NCBI GenBank assembly: GCA_964657395.1
Contig: CAZZUX010000006.1
Span: 14,642 to 78,641, forward strand
Length of the DNA stretch: 64,000 nt
Direction of reading: 5' to 3'
Source of the DNA: G963692885 sp964657395
GTDB lineage: Bacteria; Acidobacteriota; Terriglobia; Terriglobales; Acidobacteriaceae
Made by a program: the position numbers and the translations under genes. The notes beneath the pieces were generated by a model. That model did not search any database and was not told where the DNA came from. It was given only the letters and a program-made list of their open reading frames with translations. Positions 42,764 through 51,599 of this stretch are shown here, one piece after another; the first letter of the stretch is position 1, and every line of letters begins with the position of its first letter.

Positions 42764-44428
42764 TCAATCCTGCGACGCGTCTTCGGAGACGTTTGCGTCA
42801 TTCACATGGCTGATGGAAAGAGTCACAGTCGCTTTGCCGCCGGCTTCGACAGTCACGGTCTGCCCCTTGCGGAGATAGCGATTCAGATCGTCCTTATCCA
42901 CGTCGTCAATGTTGATGGATTGATCGAGCGCGATAACGCGATAGGTGCCGGGAGGGACGGGAGTCATCGACGCCTCCATGTTGAGGGGTGCGCCCATCTG
43001 CGGAGGCATCTGCGTGGTTTGTGCCTGGGGAATGGCGTAGACAAAAGCAATGGGCGGTGAGTCGCCAGCTGCGGCGTTCTGCAATACGCTGGAACGAACG
43101 GTGCAGCCGATCTGACCTGGGTCGTTGCGGACGGTGATCTCGATCGGCTGTGATGCGCCGCCGGGTCCGACGACCAGCGGTTCTCGCTCGAGGTCGATGC
43201 CACCGCTGGTGATGGTGCTGGCGTAGCCTTCCTGTGGATAGACCTGCACCCAGTAGCGGCCGGGCTGTGTGCCGGTGAGTTGGAGGCTGGAATTGTCAGA
43301 GCTTGCGGGAGGCCGCTCCAGCCTGCTTGCTCCGCCTGCTTGTCCATTTACGGATTCCAGGCCTACGCTGATGCCGAAGGTGTCACTAGGAAGGATCTCG
43401 CCAGCGCCCGCTACTCGATCGAGTATTGGTGGAGGTTTTTCAGAGAAATTTCGATGGACGTTTACCGCAATAGGTAACAGTGGCAGCACTGTCACGCTCA
43501 AACCCGTGGGTGGCGCTCCTGCTACCTGGAAATCTATGCGGCCAAAGAGCGATGTCTGACCATTCAACTCCGCTACAACTGAATACTGACCGTCCGGGAG
43601 TCTGGCGCTGGCCTGGTGGCTCTGCGAATTCCACTGGATTGCCTGCTGCATCGGAGTGCCGTTCTCATCGAAGAGCTGAAAACCGGGCGGAACGCCGTTG
43701 GGAAGCCCCCGGACCTCGATGGCTACGGCATGGAACTCCTGACGCGTGAGGACCAGGTTGATGTTCACCTGCTGACCACGGGCAAGCCTGAGTCCAGAGT
43801 CACTCGATTGTTGTGCTGCTGGATAGGAGGCAGCCGGATAGCCGAAGACTTTGGCGGTATCGTTCGCTGGCTCGGCGAGGCGCCCGTTGTTCTCAGCGAG
43901 TGGGCTGGTTCGCAGCATAAAAGTTCCTACCTGCGGCGGCACCAGCCGGAAAGAACCATCGCTGCGGGCAACAGCAGCGCCTGCGAACTCCCAGATGCGC
44001 GCTCCATGGCGCATGCGCGCGCGGTAGGCCATGATCTGGATGCCGGCTGCGTCGGCCTCGTCCGGCATCTCGATATGGCCGGTGATCAGGGCCTGAGGAT
44101 TGAGCTGGAAGGTGACTTCCGGCGTGTTCGCCGAAACCTGGATAGTGCGCGTGCCACCCTGGTTCTGCACATCAAAGCCCGGCCGCCGCGCTGTGATAGT
44201 GACTGTCTGCGCCGGCAGCTGGAGTTCAAAGCGTCCATTGCTGTCGGTCAGGGCTGCGTCGGACTGCTCCTCGACGAGGGCGCGAGGGATCGGCTCATGG
44301 GTGACGCTGTTCAGCACGATGCCGTTTACGGGATAGGTCTGCGTCGAATCCTGCGCGAAGCCATAGCCGGTGGCTAACAGAAGCAGCGGAAAGAAGCGAC
44401 GCAGGTTCCAGGGACAGCGACAGGGCAC
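42764..44428 (-). CDS. Exported protein with carboxypeptidase-regulatory-like repeats (paralogue 2)
   Basis: A 554-residue protein with signal peptide (FFPLLLLATGYGFAQDS). The first regulatory-like domain reads VNGIVLNSVTHEPIPRALVE with GRFELQLPAQTVTITARRPG. Further repeats include ALITGHIEMPDEADAAGIQI, and near the end PVPPGTYRVIALDQSINIDD. It shares architecture, length and signal type with the gene just downstream, so the pair probably arose by duplication. First of a two-gene operon. Confidence 0.85.
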   Translation of the reverse strand: MPCRCPWNLRRFFPLLLLATGYGFAQDSTQTYPVNGIVLNSVTHEPIPRALVEEQSDAALTDSNGRFELQLPAQTVTITARRPGFDVQNQGGTRTIQVSANTPEVTFQLNPQALITGHIEMPDEADAAGIQIMAYRARMRHGARIWEFAGAAVARSDGSFRLVPPQVGTFMLRTSPLAENNGRLAEPANDTAKVFGYPAASYPAAQQSSDSGLRLARGQQVNINLVLTRQEFHAVAIEVRGLPNGVPPGFQLFDENGTPMQQAIQWNSQSHQASARLPDGQYSVVAELNGQTSLFGRIDFQVAGAPPTGLSVTVLPLLPIAVNVHRNFSEKPPPILDRVAGAGEILPSDTFGISVGLESVNGQAGGASRLERPPASSDNSSLQLTGTQPGRYWVQVYPQEGYASTITSGGIDLEREPLVVGPGGASQPIEITVRNDPGQIGCTVRSSVLQNAAAGDSPPIAFVYAIPQAQTTQMPPQMGAPLNMEASMTPVPPGTYRVIALDQSINIDDVDKDDLNRYLRKGQTVTVEAGGKATVTLSISHVNDANVSEDASQD

Positions 44429-44530
44429 AATCCAAACCTTAGAAGAGAATACCTGCTGCGTTCAAGCAGTTTCGCGGACGCAAACGACGAACGCCCCGCG
44501 GAGGCGAGGCGTTGCCGGACAGCGTGTCGG

Positions 44531-46165
44531 TTAAAAGAAGTGGCGAAAGACCCAGAAGAGCGTGGCTGAGAGCAACGCCGCCGCCGGCAGGGTCAGGACC
44601 CAGGCCATGGCGATGTTGCGTAGGGTGCTGACCTGCAGACCGCTTTTGTTCGCGGCCATGGTACCGGCAACTCCGGATGAGAGCACATGCGTGGTCGAAA
44701 CAGGCATCTTGTACTGGTCGGCCAGGATGATGGTGATGGCGGCCACAATCTCCGCCGACATGCCCTGCGCATAGGTCAGGTGCGTCTTGCCGATCTTCTC
44801 GCCGACGGTGACCACGATGCGCTTCCAGCCGATCATCGTGCCCATGCCGAGAGCCAGCGCGACAGCAACTTTGACCCAGGTCGGGATGAACTTGGTTGCT
44901 GTATCCAGCTGGCCCTTGTAGAGCGTAAGCGCAGACTGATCGGTGGCGGAGAAGGTGGGATTCTTGAGCTTGCCCATGACGCGCAGGGCTTCGCTTTCGA
45001 GGTACATGTCGTTACGGACGTTGCGCTGCATGTTTGCAGGCACGCCGCGGAGGGACTTGTACTGGGTGACTTCGTACTCGATCTTCTGGGCCAGGACAGC
45101 CATGGCGCCCGTGGTGTCAGGAGAGAACTTGCGTTCGCTGATGAAGCGCTCGACTTCACCATCCTGGGTACCATTGCTGTCGCCGCCTTTGGCAGAAGTA
45201 GCAGGTGTATCGGTGGCTTTTGCCTGTCTCAGGATGTTGACTGCCTGGGAGGACGAAGCGACAAAGGCAGGTACCTGGTCCGGACCAACGGCATGGTTCA
45301 GCGCGTAGGCAGTGGGTACGGTCCCGATGAGGATGAGCATGATCAGTCCCATGCCCTTCTGACCATCATTCGATCCGTGACCGTAGCTGACGCCGGTGCA
45401 GGTAAGGATCAGCATGCAGCGGATCCAGAATGGCGGTGGTTCTGTGCCTTTTGGTGCTTCGTAGAGGGCCGGATCCTTGATGACAAACTTCATAAGCAGG
45501 AGCAGCAGGCCGGCAAAGACGAAGCCGACAACTGGCGAGATCAGCAGGACTTTGAAGACGTTGGTGACCTGGGTCCAGTCGACGCCCGAGGTATGCGTCG
45601 CGCTTGGAGCCAGGTATTGGTTTGCAAGACCGACGCCAATGATTGAGCCGATCATTGTGTGAGAGCTGGAGGCCGGCAGGCCGAGCCACCAGGTCGCCAG
45701 GTTCCACAGGATCGCAGCAATCAACAGCGCGAAGACCATGGCAAACCCGGCGCCCGCGCCCACCTGCAGGATCAATTCAACAGGCAGGAGCGTAATGATG
45801 GTGTAGGCAACGCCTCCGCTTGAAAGCAGCACGCCGATGAAGTTCCAGGTGCCGCTCCAGAGCACCGCGAAATGCGGTTCGAGAGAGTGGGTGTAGATGA
45901 CCGTCGCAACGGCGTTGGCTGTGTCATGGAAGCCGTTTACGAACTCGAATCCGAGCGCGATCGTGAGCGCAATGCCGAGTAGAACAAAGGGCCATGCCGA
46001 GGCATTATGGACGCTCGCCAGGTCTCCGGCAACCTTGGTCGCGATATAGAGGATGCCGCATACGAAGAGCACTCCGGCCGCAACAATGCCCCATTGCGCC
46101 GGGGTACGCTTGGCCTTTTGCGGGGAAAGCGGCGAGGCGCTCATTTTCGGAAGAACAGTTGCCAT
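44531..46165 (-). CDS. pit: Inorganic phosphate transporter, PiT family
   Basis: A 544-residue permease. The PiT signatures are present twice: FEFVNGFHDTANAVATVIYT in the first half and TGVSYGHGSNDGQKGMGLIM plus PVSTTHVLSSGVAGTMAANK in the second. About ten membrane spans flank a hydrophilic central loop of roughly 110 residues (about 320-430), rich in charged residues. It imports phosphate (as metal-phosphate) with protons. It lies downstream of nothing on its strand and upstream of the regulatory-repeat pair by about 100 bases, so co-transcription is possible. Confidence 0.95.
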   Translation of the reverse strand: MATVLPKMSASPLSPQKAKRTPAQWGIVAAGVLFVCGILYIATKVAGDLASVHNASAWPFVLLGIALTIALGFEFVNGFHDTANAVATVIYTHSLEPHFAVLWSGTWNFIGVLLSSGGVAYTIITLLPVELILQVGAGAGFAMVFALLIAAILWNLATWWLGLPASSSHTMIGSIIGVGLANQYLAPSATHTSGVDWTQVTNVFKVLLISPVVGFVFAGLLLLLMKFVIKDPALYEAPKGTEPPPFWIRCMLILTCTGVSYGHGSNDGQKGMGLIMLILIGTVPTAYALNHAVGPDQVPAFVASSSQAVNILRQAKATDTPATSAKGGDSNGTQDGEVERFISERKFSPDTTGAMAVLAQKIEYEVTQYKSLRGVPANMQRNVRNDMYLESEALRVMGKLKNPTFSATDQSALTLYKGQLDTATKFIPTWVKVAVALALGMGTMIGWKRIVVTVGEKIGKTHLTYAQGMSAEIVAAITIILADQYKMPVSTTHVLSSGVAGTMAANKSGLQVSTLRNIAMAWVLTLPAAALLSATLFWVFRHFF

Positions 46166-46259
46166 TGGAGCTCCATGGATGGACGAAAGTCGAGGAGGCA
46201 GCGGGGAAGGATCAGGTCGAACACCCTCCGCTGGTCTCTAAAGTTGTAGAGGAAGTCTC

Positions 46260-46444
46260 TTGAAGGTTTGGTCAATGCCCGATGAATTCGCTGGCTGACC
46301 TGCGGCTGATCGTAACCGCGCAGGGTAATAGCTGGAACGGGTGATAGCTCTGAAGCGTGCCTAGACGTACTGTGGTGCCTGACACCTCATCCTGGTACGG
46401 AGAGGCCTAAGGCAGGGTCCGGCGAGAACCGGGCCCCTTTTTTT
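46260..46444 (+). ncRNA. Candidate small RNA ending in an orphan plus-strand terminator
   Basis: The stretch 46166-46456 has no gene. It ends in a textbook intrinsic terminator on the plus strand, yet the nearest plus-strand gene upstream ends at 41085. A small hairpin (ggtg / cacc, around 46373-46387) precedes the terminator. The 5' end given is a guess from the size of the gap. I compared it by eye with 6S, SRP and tmRNA features and found no match. Confidence 0.3.
46415..46444 (+). terminator. Orphan Rho-independent terminator
   Basis: Stem gggtccgg / ccgggccc (8 pairs, one G-U), loop cgagaa, then cc and seven Ts. On the minus strand it lacks a T-tract, so it serves rightward transcription, although no rightward gene is seen upstream. 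Confidence 0.8.
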
Positions 46445-46456
46445 GGTCTGGAATGC

Positions 46457-47941
46457 TTAGATTCCCGGGTGCTGCGGAGCTGAGTTTTCCGGCTCCGGCT
46501 TTTCTGCAGGGTCGTCATGCACGATGGCATAGTCGCCTTCCTCCAGTTTGCCGTGCAGCTTGGAAAGCCAGCCGAGTGTTCGACTTACGGGCCAGACAGT
46601 CCACGTCGCCGGGATGATGCCTGACTCCAGTTCGCACACCAGGGCAATCCTGGACTCGGTACCAGTGAACGGCTCAAGCTCAGCAGAGGGAAAGTCGTGC
46701 CGGTAGATTTCGTTCTGCTGCTCGTCCTGCAGGGTGACATACCAGAAGTTCTGATCTCTGAAAGCCGCAGGAGACATCCTGGCGGGATCGATGAGGATGC
46801 GGACTATCCAGGGATAGATGTGGTCCTGCCAGTCAGCCTTAGCTGGTGGATTGGGCGGTTCTTCGGAACGCCGGGTGTAGTCCTGCATTTTGCGGCTCGC
46901 GAAAGAGAGGCCGGCGTATTGTTCATAGTCGGCGAGGGTGCGGGCGGTACCCAGGCCGAAGCTGTCGACAGACTGGCCCTGAAGAAGGCGAATGACCTTG
47001 TCGCGGCTGCGGGCGTCGTGTTTGTCCCAGGCGTGAACTTCACTCGGAGCTTGTCCCGGGGTGTGATCCTCCCAGTGACGGGTGGCATACCTCCGGACGT
47101 AGTCATGCCAGACCAGCAGCTCGTGCGGGTGGAAGAGGTCGTAGCCATGGGTGTACGCGCGCAGAGTCATTGCGATCTCTTCGCCAAAGAAATAGAGTTC
47201 GGGATCGTAGCCGACTTCTCTCACAAAAGCGCCAATGGTGAAAAGGAAGCCGGCAGCCAGGAAGCGTGCACGCAGCGGCTGCGAACGGGTGCGCCAATCT
47301 GCGATGTCGACAGGCTTGAGCTGAGGCAGACCTTCGGGTGTGAATCCGCCAATGGCCATCTTCTGTGGATTACCGGCAAGGATCTCTCGGTTGTCGTTGT
47401 CAGCCGGAGTGAAGGGTGAGGCGTAGGTGCTCAGGAGAGGGCGGGCACTCCCGGTTGCGGCCGCGGCGACGATCATTCGGCTATCCCAGCCGGCGGCGAA
47501 GCGGCAATGAGAATCTACCTGCAAGAACCATGCTTCTCCCTGCCATTGGTCCAGGATCGACGCCCGGGCCCAGCAGGCGCCGCGGCTGTCGCGCCAGTCC
47601 ACGTCGAGGATGCGGAAGCGAGGATCGCCTGCCCAGGGCAATGCGGCCTCTTCTGCTCCATGCTGCCAGCAGATGCCGAAGCGCAGCCGTTCAGGATGCG
47701 CTGCCTTCGCCAGGCAGTCGGCAATCGTGGGGAGCAGCTGCGGGTCGCGATAGGAGGCAATCGAGACAAAGATCAGGTCGTTGCAGTGGTCTTGACTATC
47801 GTTGGTCGGGTCATCGACCTGGCCTTGAGGACTGCCGTGAGGCGGTGCTTGCACGACTTGATGGTCGCCGGGGAACTGTACCTGCGTCAATTCACCAGCC
47901 TGCACGTTACCCAAGCCATTTGGGATTGGCGGCAGTTCCAT
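46457..47941 (-). CDS. GlcNAc-transferase-like glycosyltransferase (Skp1-type family)
   Basis: From the ATG at 47941 (MELPPIPNGLGNVQAGELTQ) the protein has 494 residues. The first 60 residues are not conserved-looking. The domain then begins DLIFVSIASYRDPQLLPTIA and continues with RFGICWQHGAEE, FLQVDSHCRFAAGWD (a DxD-like site), GFLFTIGAFVREVGYDPELY and FFGEEIAMTLRAYTHGYDLF. This matches the N-acetylglucosaminyltransferase family related to the eukaryotic Skp1 hydroxyproline enzyme. Its acceptor here is unknown. The preferred start overlaps the end of the aldo/keto reductase by 35 bases; a later GTG would avoid this. Confidence 0.8.
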   Translation of the reverse strand: MELPPIPNGLGNVQAGELTQVQFPGDHQVVQAPPHGSPQGQVDDPTNDSQDHCNDLIFVSIASYRDPQLLPTIADCLAKAAHPERLRFGICWQHGAEEAALPWAGDPRFRILDVDWRDSRGACWARASILDQWQGEAWFLQVDSHCRFAAGWDSRMIVAAAATGSARPLLSTYASPFTPADNDNREILAGNPQKMAIGGFTPEGLPQLKPVDIADWRTRSQPLRARFLAAGFLFTIGAFVREVGYDPELYFFGEEIAMTLRAYTHGYDLFHPHELLVWHDYVRRYATRHWEDHTPGQAPSEVHAWDKHDARSRDKVIRLLQGQSVDSFGLGTARTLADYEQYAGLSFASRKMQDYTRRSEEPPNPPAKADWQDHIYPWIVRILIDPARMSPAAFRDQNFWYVTLQDEQQNEIYRHDFPSAELEPFTGTESRIALVCELESGIIPATWTVWPVSRTLGWLSKLHGKLEEGDYAIVHDDPAEKPEPENSAPQHPGI

Positions 47942-48938
47942 CAAAGTGCGACGTGGTCTTGAACAATTCAAACTTGCCTTCACTAGCTGCGAGCTGAGTC
48001 CGGTCGAGCAGAGCCTTGACCTCCGCCTGGCTGAGCGGCTTGAAGGTGCGGGCGGCTTCAAGAGCCTGATCAAGGACCTCCTGCGTGTCGATGCCGGTGA
48101 TCACGACCGAGACCGGCTGAGTGAGGCTGTAGTGCAGGGCCTCGATCGGTTTGACCGTGTTGCTCGAAAGGATGAAGTTGTCGCCGAAGGTCTTCATGGC
48201 CAGGACGCCGATGCCCTGCTCGATGGCGACGGGCATGACCTGTTTGGTGAAGGAACGGAAATGAGCGTCCATCACGTTGATCGGCATCTGGATGGTGTCG
48301 AAGTGGAAGTTATGCTTTTTGGCTGTCTCCAGCATGCGCAGATGGACGGCCGGATCCTTGTGGCCGGTGAAGCCGATGAAGCGGATCTTTCCAGCCTTCT
48401 GCGCAGCAACAGCGGCTTCGATCGCTCCGCCGACAGCGAAGATGCGATCAGGGTCTTCCATCCGGATGACTTCATGAAACTGGACCAGGTCGATGACATC
48501 TGTCTGGAGGCGGCCCAGCGACTGCTCAAGCTGCTTGTTGTACTCGTCCGCCGTGCGGCCGTCCATCTTGGTCATTAAAAAGACCCTCTGACGGTAGCCA
48601 TTGCGCAAAGCCTGGCCGACGCGGACTTCCGAGATGCCGTCGTTATAGTCCCAGCAGTTGTCGATGAAGTTGATGCCGTGGTCAATCCCGGCATGGATGA
48701 GGTTGATGCTGTCCTTCGCGTCCTTCTGTTTGCCAAGGTGAGCACCACCCATGCCTATGGCGGAGACAGCTTCGCCTGTTCTGCCGAGCATGCGATAAAT
48801 CATGTCGGGTGTCCGCGGCAGATTCATGGTGTTGCCGATGAAAAATCCGGGCTTTGCCTTACTTTGCGCACGAGCCCCGGAAGCGGCTGCAGTGATGCCG
48901 GCGACAGTGGCTGACTTCAGGAATTCTCGGCGTTCCAT
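47907..48938 (-). CDS. Exported aldo/keto reductase with Tat-type signal
   Basis: A 343-residue protein from the ATG at 48938, which has GGAGAA 8 bases upstream; the long open frame before it is not conserved. The N-terminus MERREFLKSATVAGITAAAS has a twin-arginine motif (RREFLK). The body is an aldo/keto reductase barrel: RTGEAVSAIGMGGAHLGKQK, then GINFIDNCWDYNDGISEVRV, with Asp and Tyr of the catalytic set, FLMTKMDGRTADEYNKQLEQ, LGRLQTDVIDLVQFH and IRFIGFTGHKDPAVHLRMLE. A periplasmic AKR would be exported already folded with its NAD(P)H, as Tat allows. The glycosyltransferase follows in the same direction. Confidence 0.88.
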   Translation of the reverse strand: MERREFLKSATVAGITAAASGARAQSKAKPGFFIGNTMNLPRTPDMIYRMLGRTGEAVSAIGMGGAHLGKQKDAKDSINLIHAGIDHGINFIDNCWDYNDGISEVRVGQALRNGYRQRVFLMTKMDGRTADEYNKQLEQSLGRLQTDVIDLVQFHEVIRMEDPDRIFAVGGAIEAAVAAQKAGKIRFIGFTGHKDPAVHLRMLETAKKHNFHFDTIQMPINVMDAHFRSFTKQVMPVAIEQGIGVLAMKTFGDNFILSSNTVKPIEALHYSLTQPVSVVITGIDTQEVLDQALEAARTFKPLSQAEVKALLDRTQLAASEGKFELFKTTSHFDGTAANPKWLG

Positions 48939-49080
48939 ACGTAGTTTCTCCGGGGCTTTCACCATGGGATGCGTTCCGGTGTAATGTCGGGCGGCGGCGG
49001 GGATGGAAGTTGGTTGAAGCCTGCGCCTGGCGGCGGTGAAACTGCCTGATAGGCTGGAGACGAATCCAAGGAGCGATGAA

Positions 49081-49674
49081 ATGATGAGAAGAGCAGTCTG
49101 TAGCCTGGTAGTGATGGTTCTCGCGAGTGGCAGTTTGCAGGTTCTGCCGGCGCAGATGAAGGAAAGTTCGCCGAAGATTGCCCCGGGAACCATGATCGAT
49201 CCGGCGAAGAGTTTCGATGCGATGCTCACGGGCTTTGAGAAGGAGCTTACCGGCGCAGCCAAAGCGATGCCGGCAGAGAAGTATTCGTTTGCGCCGGGTT
49301 CGGCAAATTTTGCTGCAGGGCAGAAGACCGAGTTCCAGGGCGTGAGAACCTTTGCCGGGCAGGTGAGCCACATTGCGGAAGCGAACTACTACTACGCGAG
49401 CGCACTCAGCGGCCACAAGGCCGACGTCGATGTGGATGCCATCGGCAAGCTGCAGGACAAGGAAAAAATTCTCGCGGCTCTCGACGCTTCTTTTGTTTTC
49501 GCGCACAAGGCCATCGCTGACCTGACCGTTAAGAACGCGTTCGAGAGTGTCCGGGAGACACAGACCCGCGCCTCGCTGGCGGGCGGCCTGGTGGCGCACG
49601 GGTTCGACCACTATGGGCAAATGGTGGTGTACCTGCGGATGAATGGCATTGTTCCGCCGGCAAGCGCCAAGTAG
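49081..49674 (+). CDS. Exported DinB-like protein
   Basis: A 197-residue protein starting MMRRAVCSLVVMVLASGSLQ behind AAGGAG, with a signal peptide ending near LPAQ. The mature part is a DinB/YfiT-like four-helix bundle. The metal-binding His positions are seen in QVSHIAEANYYYASALSG and HGFDHYGQMVVYLRMNGI. Family members are putative metal-dependent thiol transferases, such as bacillithiol- or mycothiol-S-transferases, but exported forms are uncharacterised. It is divergent from the aldo/keto reductase, sharing an intergenic region of about 140 bases. Confidence 0.85.
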   Translation: MMRRAVCSLVVMVLASGSLQVLPAQMKESSPKIAPGTMIDPAKSFDAMLTGFEKELTGAAKAMPAEKYSFAPGSANFAAGQKTEFQGVRTFAGQVSHIAEANYYYASALSGHKADVDVDAIGKLQDKEKILAALDASFVFAHKAIADLTVKNAFESVRETQTRASLAGGLVAHGFDHYGQMVVYLRMNGIVPPASAK

Positions 49675-49863
49675 CCGCGCTTAATCAGATGGGCGGTCCA
49701 GCGACACAGCCTTCTGGTCGCCGTGCCGTCGAATTTAGGAGACAACGGCGGATGGTGGCGGTACCTTATTTGAGAATGTACGATTCCGAACATATCTGCC
49801 AGCGATTTCGAGTTGTAAAGAAGACCTCCAGCATCTTCTTTTCATACATTTTTCAGTGTAGCG

Positions 49864-50726
49864 ATGCTGGAGGGACCTCAACGATCGGGATGCACAATTG
49901 CGAGCTGATGAGCAGAAGTTAGAAGCTGCAGAGCAGGTGGATACGGGCCTTGAGGTCCTGGACATCGAGACAAACGCTTCGTTTGCTCGCCGCACAGTGC
50001 GCGTGCGCAATGCCACCCTGCACATGGAGGGGCTCCGCCAACTGGCGCAGACGTTTTCGAAAATCCGGAGACAATTCTGCAGTCACTGGTCACAGCGGCG
50101 ATCGATGTTTGTGGGGCAGACAGCGCCGGGATCAGCATCGAACGAACCGACGCTACGGGCGAAAAGTGTTATGAGTGGGTTGCGACGGCCGGAGTCTATG
50201 CCCCATTTCTGAAGGCGATTCTGCCGCGTTCCCCCAGTGCGTGCGGTATTTGCCTTGAACGAGGACGGCCCCAGCTTCTGAGGGTCTCGCAACGTTTTTT
50301 TGACTTGCTGGGAGTTGAGGCCGCGACAGTGACTGATGGCATCCTTTTGCCCTGGCAGGTAGAAGGCATCCGCGGCACGATCTGGATCCTCGCGCATGGA
50401 CGGAGTGAAGCCTTCGATATAGCAGACGGCCAGGTCATGCAGCTGCTTGCCACTTCGCCGCAATGGGTGTGCGACAGAAACAACAACACGAGATGCTTGT
50501 GCAGCAGGCCTGTGCGACAGCCGCGACTGCAATGGCCAACGAATTGGCACACGGAATCAACAATCCTCTGCAGAGCCTGACGAACCTGTTGTACCTGGCG
50601 CGCGAAGGCCCCGAACGGGGGAGCGCCAGGATGCTGGCCGCTGAACTTTCGCCGCTGCTTGAAAGAGTCTCGAGCCTGGTGGAACAGCTGTTGATCCTGC
50701 CTGTGGCTGTAGAAAACAACATCTGA
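49864..50726 (+). pseudogene. GAF-HisKA-like gene broken by three frameshifts
   Basis: Three reading frames together encode one protein. Piece one (from the ATG at 49864, shifting +1 near 49873) is a helical start LNDRDAQLRADEQKLEAAEQ up to EGLRQLAQTF. Near 50054-50058 one base is missing, and frame two gives a GAF domain (ETILQSLVTAAIDVCGADSA, then GILLPWQVEGIRGTIWILAH). Near 50453-50457 another base is missing, and frame three gives AAMGVRQKQQHEMLVQQ and a HisKA-like helix ELAHGINNPLQSLTNLLYLA, ending VENNI. There is no ATPase domain. In related proteins I recall, these parts are contiguous and also stop without an ATPase. Sequencing error could mimic one shift but hardly three. Confidence 0.8.
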
Positions 50727-50735
50727 CTTCTATCT

Positions 50736-51599
50736 TCAGCGCCAGTCGTCGCGAGCCTGCAGGGCGTCTGTTGCCACCTGCTCGAACTCGGCATGCTTCT
50801 TGATAAAGATGTCGTCGAAATTGCGATCCTGCCGCAGCAGGATTGCTTGTAGGCGCACCAGTTCCAGAAGGGCCAGGAACATGGCGATGACGGCGCGCTC
50901 ACTGCGGGTATTTCGCAGCAGCTGGCGCAGTGCGACAGGCTTGTCTTCAATGGTGAGACGGCGGCGGATGAATTCGATCATCTGGCCGACTGTGACTGCA
51001 TCTTCATCCACGTCCAGCACCGGGCGCTGCTTGGCCCGTTCCAGGATGTCGCGAAACACACGTACCAGGTCGGGAACATCTGCGGCGATTTCCTGCGCCA
51101 TGCTTGGATCGGTATCCGGATCGATGCCGGCATCGGCAACTTCTGCGCGGAAGTTCCGAAGACCCGGATTGGTCCAGGTGGCTTCTTCAATCTGCTGCTT
51201 GGTCCGCAGCATCTGTGCGGCATTTTTGAAGCGCTCATGTTCCAGCAGGCGTTCTACCAGTTCGCGGCGCGGGTCTTCTGCTTCGGCATCGGCGGAGTCC
51301 ACAGGTGCTCGCGGCAGCAGCATGCGGCTCTTTATGTGGATCAGCAGGGAGGCGGTGTAAATGAATTCCCCGGCCGCATCGATATCGGTTTGCTTCAGTT
51401 GTTCGACGTAGGAAAGAAACTGCGCCGTGATGCGAGCGATAGGAATGTCGTAGATGTCGATGTCCTGCTTGCGGATCAGGTCCAGCAGCAGGTCAAGCGG
51501 GCCATCGTAAACCTGCCCGATGTTGACGGAGAATGGATAGCTGTCTTCGCGTTCCGCGCTCTTCTTGGCTGCTGCAGCGGCTTTGGAGTCGTCGCTCAT
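50736..51599 (-). CDS. scpA: Segregation and condensation protein A
   Basis: A 287-residue kleisin subunit of the Smc-ScpAB complex. Features are PFSVNIGQVYDGPLDLLLDL, IRKQDIDIYDIPIARITAQF and GEFIYTASLLIHIKSRMLLP in the N-terminal Smc-neck-binding part. The C-terminal winged helix has AVIAMFLALLELVRLQAILL. Its ATG overlaps the stop of trpS by four bases (ATGA type), so it is translationally coupled. scpB is encoded separately at 34.5 kb. Confidence 0.95.
   Translation of the reverse strand: MSDDSKAAAAAKKSAEREDSYPFSVNIGQVYDGPLDLLLDLIRKQDIDIYDIPIARITAQFLSYVEQLKQTDIDAAGEFIYTASLLIHIKSRMLLPRAPVDSADAEAEDPRRELVERLLEHERFKNAAQMLRTKQQIEEATWTNPGLRNFRAEVADAGIDPDTDPSMAQEIAADVPDLVRVFRDILERAKQRPVLDVDEDAVTVGQMIEFIRRRLTIEDKPVALRQLLRNTRSERAVIAMFLALLELVRLQAILLRQDRNFDDIFIKKHAEFEQVATDALQARDDWR

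Noticed and set aside
46260..46444. 6S RNA or SRP RNA identity for the orphan terminator region
   Set aside because: The ends do not pair with each other as in 6S RNA, and the SRP loop sequence is absent. It is left as an unassigned candidate.
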